A stretch of DNA of 5,707 nucleotides from Actinomycetes bacterium. GTDB lineage: Bacteria > Actinomycetota > Actinomycetes > Actinomycetales > Microbacteriaceae. Positions 1-5,003 of this stretch are shown here, in pieces; within the stretch, counting starts at the first letter, position 1, and every line of letters begins with the position of its first letter. The position numbers and the translations under genes are program-made. The stretch spans positions 1 through 5,707 of the forward strand of contig JAEYUT010000150.1 in the NCBI GenBank assembly GCA_023432305.1. Direction: 5' to 3'. Under the pieces are notes generated by a model. The model saw nothing but the letters and a program-made list of their open reading frames with translations. It ran no database searches and was not told the origin of the DNA.

Positions 1-861
1 CTCGACGGCGGCCTCGGCACGCTGCTCGAGCAGCGGGGCAGCGATGTGAGCGGCGAGCTGTGGTCGGCGCGGGTGCTGCTCGACCACCCCGAGCAGGTGC
101 AGGCGGCGCACGAGGCGTTCTTCCGCGCGGGGGCGCGCGTGGCGATCTCGGGCTCGTACCAGGTGGGCTACGACAACCTCGGCTCTGCGGGGTTCACCCG
201 CGCGGAGGTCGATGATCTGCTGGTGCGGAGCGTGCGGGTGGCGCAGGCGGCGCGCGCCGCGTCCGGGCTCGGCGATGCGGCATGGGTGGCGGCGTCGGTG
301 GGCCCGTACGGTGCGACGCGTGCCGACGGATCCGAGTACACGGGCGAGTACGGCCTCAGTGTGGACGAGCTGCGCGTCTGGCACCGCCCCCGGCTCGCGG
401 TGCTCGCTGCGTCGGGTGCGGATGCGCTCGCTGCGGAGACGATCCCGTCGCTCGATGAGGTGTCGGCGCTCGTCGCCGAGCTCGAGGCTCTGCCTGACGC
501 CCCTCCTGCCTGGATCTCGGTGACGATCGACGGCGACCGCCTGCGTTCGGGGGAGTCGCTCTCAGAGGCGTTCGCACTCGCCGCGGCCTCGGATGCGGTT
601 GTCGCGATCGGCGTGAACTGCTGCGACCCGCGCGATGTGCTGGGTGCGGTGCAGATCGCCCGCTATGTGACCGATAAGCCGTTCATCGCCTACCCCAACT
701 CGGGCGAGCAGTGGGATGCCAAGAACCGCCGCTGGATGGGCCGCCCCGGCGTGCCCGCGCCGATGGTGCGATCCTGGGCCGACGCCGGCGCGGCCGTCGT
801 CGGCGGCTGCTGCCGCGTCGACGCGGACGCCGTGGCGGCGATCGGGGTGGCGCTGGGGTAG
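1..861 (+). CDS. mmuM: Homocysteine S-methyltransferase, 5' end cut by window
   Basis: This enzyme transfers a methyl group from S-methylmethionine (or S-adenosylmethionine) to homocysteine to make methionine in the cytosol. The frame is open from base 1 and already reads LDGGLGTLLEQRG, the conserved N-terminal barrel strand of the family, so the real start lies just left of the window; the GTG at 46 falls inside the conserved domain and is not the start. The three zinc ligands of the Pfam S-methyl_trans (betaine/homocysteine methyltransferase) family are present: Cys in GVNCCDP (codon 207 counted from base 1) and the Cys pair in VGGCCRV (codons 270-271). The 286 visible codons are close to full family length, so only a few residues are missing. 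It ends with TAG at 859-861 and faces the hydrolase gene. High G+C (about 70%) marks it as native chromosome. The symbol mmuM is by family; substrate preference cannot be read from sequence. Confidence 0.92.
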   Translation, partial: LDGGLGTLLEQRGSDVSGELWSARVLLDHPEQVQAAHEAFFRAGARVAISGSYQVGYDNLGSAGFTRAEVDDLLVRSVRVAQAARAASGLGDAAWVAASVGPYGATRADGSEYTGEYGLSVDELRVWHRPRLAVLAASGADALAAETIPSLDEVSALVAELEALPDAPPAWISVTIDGDRLRSGESLSEAFALAAASDAVVAIGVNCCDPRDVLGAVQIARYVTDKPFIAYPNSGEQWDAKNRRWMGRPGVPAPMVRSWADAGAAVVGGCCRVDADAVAAIGVALG

Positions 862-899
862 CCTCTCCCCGCCCTCACCACCCGCACGCGTCGAGGCTC

Positions 900-911
900 G
901 ACCGTACGGTC
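900..911. repeat. 12-base perfect palindrome between convergent genes
   Basis: GACCGTACGGTC is a perfect palindrome inside the 97-base gap (862-958) between the convergent methyltransferase and hydrolase genes. It has no T-run on either side, so it is not a standard intrinsic terminator. A palindrome of this length is expected about once in a window this size by chance. I see nothing else in this gap. Confidence 0.25.
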
Positions 912-958
912 TCGGCGGCCATGAGGAGCCGATCAGTCTTGCGGAAGACCACGTGGCG

Positions 959-1738
959 CTATCGCGCGCTGGTGAGGAGTGCTTCCGTCATCGCATCCGG
1001 ATCGTCGAGCGACGGCACGTGGCCGGCATCCGCAATCCGCACCACGTCGATCCCTTCGGCATTCGCCCATGCGGGCATCGCGCGGCGGATGTTGCCGGTC
1101 CTGTCGTGCGCGCCCATCATCAGGGTGAGCGGCACGGGGGTGCGGTATTCGGGGTCGGGTGCCACGAGCGACACCGCCGCCGCCCACACCTCCAGGAAGC
1201 GCGGCTTCGGCATCCGGGCGAACATCCGGGCGAGCTCGTCGACCACCGCGGGGTGCGTGCTGCACGCGCGGGCCATCATCCGCGGGAGACGCCGCGCGGG
1301 GATGGCGCGGAAGATCGGAACCGAGATGTCGAGGCCGAAGCGTTCGAATTCGGAGAGCGGTCCCGTGTTCCAGGTGCAGTCGACGGCGACGAAATGACCC
1401 ACCAGATCCGGCCATTCGCTCACCGCAGACTGCGCGAGGTTCCCGCCGAGCGAATGGCCGACGAGCACGGGGGAGTCCAGCTTCAGGTGCTCGAGCAGCT
1501 CGATGACGTCGTCGATCGCGTCATCGGCGGTGAATGTCGTCTCGAGTGTCGACTCCCCATGCCCGCGCAGGTCGAGGTTGATGACGCGGTGACCCGCTGC
1601 GTTCAGCGCGCGCGCCTGCGGTGCCCACATCTCGCGGGTGAGGCCAGCGCCGTGCAGGAGCACGAAGGCACGCTTCTCACCCGGCAGATCATCGAACGCG
1701 AGCGTCGCGCCGGGGCGGGGGAGCGAGCGGGGGGTCAT
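959..1738 (-). CDS. Alpha/beta hydrolase
   Basis: A 259-residue cytosolic alpha/beta-hydrolase fold protein of the usual single-domain length. Visible landmarks in order: the oxyanion-hole segment LLHGAG (residues 27-32), the strand and turn DLRGHGES (56-63), the nucleophile elbow GHSLGG with Ser96, the acid Asp212 in GAHDRTGN, and the catalytic His240 in DAGHVPSLDDP. The catalytic triad is therefore complete. Between residues about 120 and 190 lies the variable cap, rich in Arg and Met. The substrate (ester, lactone, epoxide or other) cannot be deduced. The ATG at 1736-1738 is chosen because the hydrolase fold starts shortly after it; no strong ribosome binding site precedes it. It is convergent with the methyltransferase gene and divergent from vsr. 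No signal peptide or membrane segment is seen. Confidence 0.9.
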   Translation of the reverse strand: MTPRSLPRPGATLAFDDLPGEKRAFVLLHGAGLTREMWAPQARALNAAGHRVINLDLRGHGESTLETTFTADDAIDDVIELLEHLKLDSPVLVGHSLGGNLAQSAVSEWPDLVGHFVAVDCTWNTGPLSEFERFGLDISVPIFRAIPARRLPRMMARACSTHPAVVDELARMFARMPKPRFLEVWAAAVSLVAPDPEYRTPVPLTLMMGAHDRTGNIRRAMPAWANAEGIDVVRIADAGHVPSLDDPDAMTEALLTSAR

Positions 1739-1769
1739 GAGTCCATGAAACCAGTGGATCTGTCATTTC

Positions 1770-1788
1770 GCCTCCGAGTGTCGGAGGC
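1770..1788. promoter_or_regulatory. Inverted repeat in the hydrolase/vsr divergent gap
   Basis: The sequence GCCTCCGA-GTG-TCGGAGGC forms perfect 8-base arms around a 3-base centre. It sits near the middle of the 92-base divergent gap between the hydrolase start (1738) and the vsr start (1831). No T-run follows on either strand, so an operator for one or both genes is more likely than a terminator. This is inference from position and symmetry only. Confidence 0.35.
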
Positions 1789-1817
1789 CGCCCCAGCGTT
1801 TCCGCGCATTGGGCGCG

Positions 1818-1823
1818 TATCGT
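1818..1823 (+). promoter_or_regulatory. Possible -10 element of a leaderless vsr transcript
   Basis: TATCGT matches the TANNNT form of actinobacterial -10 elements and ends 7 bases before the vsr ATG. This is the spacing expected if transcription begins at or next to the start codon. No Shine-Dalgarno sequence is present before this ATG, which fits a leaderless mRNA. No convincing -35 element is seen at the expected distance, so support is weak. Confidence 0.3.
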
Positions 1824-1830
1824 CCACTGC

Positions 1831-2238
1831 ATGTCCTGGGCGAGCTCCGAACACGCGCGTCGGACCATGCAGGCGAACAGACGGCGAGATACGTCCCCAG
1901 AGCTCGCTGTGCGCCGCCTTCTGCATGCGCGCGGACTTCGATTCCGAGTCGATTACCGGGTGGAGAAGAGTCTCCGCGCCCGGGCGGATATCGTCTTCAC
2001 CCGTCGTCGGGTGGCGGTGTTCATCGACGGGTGCTTCTGGCATGGCTGCCCCCTCCACGCCACGCAGCCCAAGTCGAACGCGGACTACTGGGGGCCGAAG
2101 CTGGCACGGAACATCCTGCGCGACCGGGAGACCGACGTCGCTCTGCGGGATGCGGGTTGGACGGTTCTGAGGTTCTGGGAGCACGAGGATCCGGTCGAGG
2201 TGGTCGCGCTGATAGAGACGCATCTGCTCCAGCGATGA
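1831..2238 (+). CDS. vsr: Very short patch repair endonuclease (Vsr family)
   Basis: A 135-residue protein, normal length for Vsr. Vsr enzymes nick DNA 5' of the T in T:G mismatches that arise when 5-methylcytosine deaminates, and they usually accompany a cytosine-5 DNA methyltransferase. Key parts are visible: the N-terminal SWASS and RRDTSPELAVR segment (Glu24), the metal-binding Asp53 in RADIVF, the core FIDGCFWHGCPLH (residues 65-76; Cys68, His71, Cys73), PKSNADYW (80-87), and GWTVLRFWEHE (109-119). Relative to the E. coli enzyme the zinc site is of the shorter GCFWHGC type, and His118 stands where E. coli has Cys117. The ATG at 1831 is preferred over the one at 1867 because the SWASS segment is typical of the family's N terminus. 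No methyltransferase gene lies within the window. It converges on the sigma region 4 frame, with 39 bases between. Confidence 0.94.
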   Translation: MSWASSEHARRTMQANRRRDTSPELAVRRLLHARGLRFRVDYRVEKSLRARADIVFTRRRVAVFIDGCFWHGCPLHATQPKSNADYWGPKLARNILRDRETDVALRDAGWTVLRFWEHEDPVEVVALIETHLLQR

Positions 2239-2242
2239 CCGT

Positions 2243-2261
2243 GTCCGGGCGAGAGGCGGAC
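2243..2261. terminator. Weak hairpin between convergent genes
   Basis: GTCCG (2243-2247) and CGGAC (2257-2261) can pair around a 9-base loop in the 39-base gap between vsr and the sigma region 4 frame. On the plus strand it is followed by CCCCTTTGTG, a poor T-run. It is the only candidate terminator in the gap, and it is weak. Confidence 0.2.
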
Positions 2262-2277
2262 CCCTTTGTGCAGGTCG

Positions 2278-2496
2278 TCAGTACACGTCGTCGGAATCGA
2301 ACAAGAACCCCTCGAGCGTTCTGATTCGTGACGGGTGGCGGAGCTTCTCTATCGTGTTCGATTCGATCTGTCGAATCCGCTCTCGGGTGACGCCGTATTT
2401 CTCGCCTATTTGGTCGAGCGTCAGACGAACCCCCGTACCGACCTCGTCAGTAATGCCGAACCGCATCGCGATCACGCCTGCTTCGCGCTCGCTCAT
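2278..2496 (-). CDS. Sigma-70 region 4 fragment, split from upstream fusion by an amber codon
   Basis: Seventy-two residues that make up a complete sigma-70 region 4, the domain that binds the -35 promoter element and the RNA polymerase beta flap. It starts [14 protein letters not shown], continues with [21 protein letters not shown] (helix-turn-helix, residues 25-45) and ends with KLRHPSR (51-57) plus a short acidic tail. The recognition helix TRERIRQIE is identical to that of primary sigma factors, including the residues equal to E. coli Arg584, Glu585, Arg588 and Gln589. It lies in the same reading frame as the ATPase-sigma gene upstream, separated only by TAG at 2518-2520 and seven sense codons. 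The linker before region 4 is about three residues longer than in SigA/HrdB. No Shine-Dalgarno sequence precedes the ATG at 2494-2496, so independent translation is doubtful; reinitiation, read-through or a dead 3' remnant are the alternatives. Confidence 0.75.
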   Translation of the reverse strand: MSEREAGVIAMRFGITDEVGTGVRLTLDQIGEKYGVTRERIRQIESNTIEKLRHPSRIRTLEGFLFDSDDVY

Positions 2497-2517
2497 GCTA
2501 GCAAGCAGGTGTTGCAG

Positions 2518-2520
2518 CTA
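2518..2520 (-). other. In-frame amber codon interrupting the sigma module
   Basis: On the minus strand the frame reads ALNA, then TAG, then [15 protein letters not shown]. Aligned without gaps from SEREAGV to E. coli sigma-70 (LLQEQLDDVLHTLSEREAGV), the amber falls on the Gln of EQL. CAG to TAG is a single transition, so the simplest history is a nonsense change in an otherwise continuous frame. A sequencing error, a natural split or suppression at this codon cannot be excluded. The codon after it is CTG. Confidence 0.8.
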
Positions 2521-4959
2521 GGCGTTGAGAGCTTCAGCCTCCAGTACGTTGTGGAAGTCCTCCTCTTCCGACCAAACGAACTCGGAGCGTCTCTGGAACC
2601 TAGACTCACAGTGAGCGACGCCGAAGTCGAAGTCGTCGTCAATCGCCTCGGGGCGCAGTGTATCGATCCATTCGTCGAGCGACTCAACAGCTTCGTTCGC
2701 CGAGAGATAGAGCTTGACTTTGGCAACCTCGATTCCTGTCGCATGTGCGATCTCCTCCGGCGTTGGATCCTCGAGGCTGCGCGCAACGAGCTCCCGTTGC
2801 TTTGCCTCGATCTGTCGGCCGAGGTCATCCATGTGAACGGGAATCCTGATGAGTCGGCCGGTGTCGCTACTCGCACGTTCAATCGCTTGGCGGATCCAGT
2901 GGCTCGCGTACGTGGAGAACTTGTACCCCAACGTGTAGTCGAACATTTTCACGGCTTGAATCAGCCCCGCATTGCCCTCTTGGACCCTGTCGGGAAGGTC
3001 GAGGAGGTCGCGCCTGGTTCGCTTTGCGATGCTGATAACGAGGCGGAGGTTGGCGCGAACGAAGCGTTCGAATGCTCGAGTGCCGGTTTGCGAGACCCAT
3101 GCGAGTTCGCGGCCCGCTGCAGATCGACGTTCCTGGTCCGTCATCTTCGACAGCTGCTCGTCGGCGAGCACGCCTGCTTCGATCTGCCGCGCGAGAGTCA
3201 CCTCCTCTTCTGCACTCATCAGCCGCGCACGGCCGATCTCGTTGAGGTAGGCCTTGAACGAATCAACGGTCGGCGCTTCTGTGTCGAGGTCTGCGATACG
3301 TCCGATGACGTACCCTTCGCGAGCGCTGCGATCCCCATCCGTCGCGCGCCGTCCAGCTGCACCGGGCGCAGCCTCGGGTGCAAGCGGCAGCTGGTCAAGT
3401 CGGGCGACGTCTTCGCTGGAGGCATCGTCGTTCGACGTGACTCCGCCCACTCCTGCGGCCACCGCCAGCAGAGTATGCATTGCCTCGATCTGATCGAGTG
3501 TAGATCGCTGAAGGAACCCCCCTTTGAAGTAGCTTTCGAGCAGCAAGAAAACGAATGTGGGGATGAGACCTTCAGCGCCCAGCTGACCTGATCCCGTAAG
3601 CAGCATGCGGTGGTGTTCGTTCAGCCAGATGCACTTGCGCTCATGGTCGAACAAGAAGAGCCGGCCGGGGCGAAGATTCTGCCACCTGATGCTGACAGCA
3701 GGGTCGTGTTCTCGGAGTCGAAACAGCGCCTGAGTGGCGTCGAGTACGGGTTCAGGAAATCCGACGCCCATTCGCGCGATTGGTCGCGCTGTGATCTCTC
3801 GACGGTTGGACTCTCGCAGGGCTTCCTTGGCTTCTCTGAGGAAGTCCGCGAAGGTCGTGCCGGAGTCGTCACTCGCGGTCTGGATGGCGTGCACAAGGTC
3901 AGGAAGGAGGAAGACCCCGTCCTTCTCGGGATTCATGGTGAACCACTTCACGGCGTCGCTGGGCACTGACAGATCAACGCGCGCAAGCTGCAGTGCAGAG
4001 CGGTCTGGGGAGACGATGACGTCGTCCCATCCGCCGGACTTGAGAATGCGGCCATTGCGGTAGACGTACAGACCTTGCCAGTCGCTTCGATCTTTGCCGA
4101 AGATCTTGACGGTCGGGCCCTTCACCCGAGGACCGATGATGGTGCACTGGATGTTGAGAGTCGATCCGTCGGGGAGCGCGGCCTGAAGCGCCCGTGGATA
4201 GCGATTGCTCGCGGTTGGGACGCCGAAGGGGTCGATCGGCTGGGGGCGGAACGGAACGCTCGACTCTTGCAAAGCGATGTCCCATTCGTCGATCACGATC
4301 GCGAGGTGGCCGCTGTCGAGAAAACGGTGGAAGGTAAGGCCGAGGTGCTCTCGTAGTCGCTGTATCCGGTGATGCAGCCATGCAGCGCGCTGGGAGCGAT
4401 CGGGTGATGTGGGAGCACTCCGCACGCCCATGAGACGCAAGACTGTGCCGGTAGCAATGTGCTCAGGAAGATCTGGGCTCTCGAGAGCGCGGGTCGCCTG
4501 GCGGAAGTCGTGAACTTGGGCGCGCAGCATTTCATCACGGCGGGCTACAGACATCGCCACTGCTGTGGAGTCAGCTGAGCGGCTGACCACGACGAGCCTC
4601 TCAGCTTGACTGAATGCGCTGGCCTTGAGGCCGACGCCGAAGTGGCCGAGCCTGTTGTCGTCGTACTGCTGCTGGCCCCCGAGGGTGAGCGCAGCAGCCA
4701 TCTCGTCGTGTCGCATGCCGCGGCCGTCGTCGGCGACGACGATCTCTTTCACCCATGCGTTGCTGGTGACGAATCGGATCCAGACTCGCGATGCTCCGGC
4801 GTCGATGCTGTTGTCGATGAGGTCGGCGAGCGCAGTCTCCAGGCGATGATGAAGCCCCAGCGCTTCGGCGATACGCGGATCTGCGGGCAAAGCGAGCGTA
4901 CGCGTCACTGCGCGGAGGTCTGCGGCTGCAGCGGGGCGTGGCGGCTCGAGGGTGGTCAT
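2518..4959 (-). CDS. MORC-like GHKL ATPase fused to a sigma-70 factor (regions 1.2-3)
   Basis: An 813-residue two-part protein. Residues 30-185 are a GHKL (Hsp90/MutL/MORC) ATPase: N-box ALADLIDNSIDA (43-54, Asn50), G1 box DDGRGM (77-82), G2 box LGHFGVGLKAS (104-114) and GT at 171-172. An S5-like transducer follows, with GLYVYRNGR (296-304), then a helical region to about 500 that contains the RLFLFD and IWLN segments. An Ala/Gly/charged linker (about 505-560) leads to a sigma-70 module: region 1.2 (566-596, YLNEIGRARLMSAEEE), region 2 (633-709, with VQEGNAGLIQAVKMFDY and FSTYASHWIRQAIERA), region 3 (711-765) and the 3.2 finger. The frame then stops at TAG before region 4. The sigma part resembles actinobacterial SigA/HrdB. 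The ATG at 4957-4959 is chosen because GAGG lies 9 bases upstream; GTG at 5011-5013 would add 18 residues and overlap the upstream gene. The likely role is ATP-dependent sensing or DNA clamping tied to RNA polymerase; this is inference. Confidence 0.88.
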   Translation of the reverse strand: MTTLEPPRPAAAADLRAVTRTLALPADPRIAEALGLHHRLETALADLIDNSIDAGASRVWIRFVTSNAWVKEIVVADDGRGMRHDEMAAALTLGGQQQYDDNRLGHFGVGLKASAFSQAERLVVVSRSADSTAVAMSVARRDEMLRAQVHDFRQATRALESPDLPEHIATGTVLRLMGVRSAPTSPDRSQRAAWLHHRIQRLREHLGLTFHRFLDSGHLAIVIDEWDIALQESSVPFRPQPIDPFGVPTASNRYPRALQAALPDGSTLNIQCTIIGPRVKGPTVKIFGKDRSDWQGLYVYRNGRILKSGGWDDVIVSPDRSALQLARVDLSVPSDAVKWFTMNPEKDGVFLLPDLVHAIQTASDDSGTTFADFLREAKEALRESNRREITARPIARMGVGFPEPVLDATQALFRLREHDPAVSIRWQNLRPGRLFLFDHERKCIWLNEHHRMLLTGSGQLGAEGLIPTFVFLLLESYFKGGFLQRSTLDQIEAMHTLLAVAAGVGGVTSNDDASSEDVARLDQLPLAPEAAPGAAGRRATDGDRSAREGYVIGRIADLDTEAPTVDSFKAYLNEIGRARLMSAEEEVTLARQIEAGVLADEQLSKMTDQERRSAAGRELAWVSQTGTRAFERFVRANLRLVISIAKRTRRDLLDLPDRVQEGNAGLIQAVKMFDYTLGYKFSTYASHWIRQAIERASSDTGRLIRIPVHMDDLGRQIEAKQRELVARSLEDPTPEEIAHATGIEVAKVKLYLSANEAVESLDEWIDTLRPEAIDDDFDFGVAHCESRFQRRSEFVWSEEEDFHNVLEAEALNA

Positions 4960-4968
4960 GCGGCCCAG

Positions 4969-4972
4969 CCTC
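4969..4972 (-). promoter_or_regulatory. Ribosome binding site deciding the ATPase-sigma start
   Basis: On the minus strand GAGG stands 9 bases before the ATG at 4957-4959. The alternative GTG at 5011-5013 also has a GAGGA, but directly abutting the codon, which is too close to work well. This favours the ATG and leaves a short untranslated junction after the upstream gene. Confidence 0.4.
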
Positions 4973-4980
4973 GAGGAAAC

Positions 4981-4997
4981 CACCGACACTGTCGGTG
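4981..4997. promoter_or_regulatory. 17-base palindrome at the nuclease/ATPase junction
   Basis: CACCGACA-C-TGTCGGTG has perfect 8-base arms around one centre base. It lies in the 44-base gap between the nuclease stop (5004-5006) and the preferred ATPase start (4959). With no T-run it is not a standard terminator. It could be an operator for an internal promoter, or an mRNA structure that tunes expression of the second gene. If the GTG at 5013 were the true start, the repeat would lie in coding sequence. Confidence 0.35.
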
Positions 4998-5003
4998 CTT
5001 CAT

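Noticed and set aside
46..48. GTG as the start of the methyltransferase gene
   Set aside because: The frame is open upstream and encodes the conserved LDGGLGT strand, so the true start is outside the window.
900..911. Perfect palindrome as a transcription terminator or phage attachment site
   Set aside because: It lacks a T-run, no second copy was seen in the window, and one such palindrome per window is expected by chance.
716..2170. A 484-codon plus-strand open frame running across the methyltransferase end, hydrolase and vsr
   Set aside because: It overlaps three convincing genes in other frames, and its product is Arg/Pro/His-rich with no motif, as expected of a high-GC shadow.
1735..2223. 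A 162-codon minus-strand frame opposite vsr, ending in an ATGA-type overlap with the hydrolase start
   Set aside because: Despite the tidy overlap it shows no domain and lies wholly antisense to an intact Vsr gene.
2518..2522. CTAGG on the plus strand at the amber codon, which is the Vsr target context left by deaminated CCAGG
   Set aside because: That history would make the ancestral codon TGG (Trp). The alignment with canonical sigma factors supports Gln (CAG) at this position, so the match to the Vsr context is probably coincidence.
2335..3591. A 418-codon open frame on the plus strand, antisense to the sigma module
   Set aside because: It mirrors the codons of the real minus-strand gene, has no recognisable domain and no ribosome binding site. 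The minus strand has clear sigma-70 motifs over the same bases.
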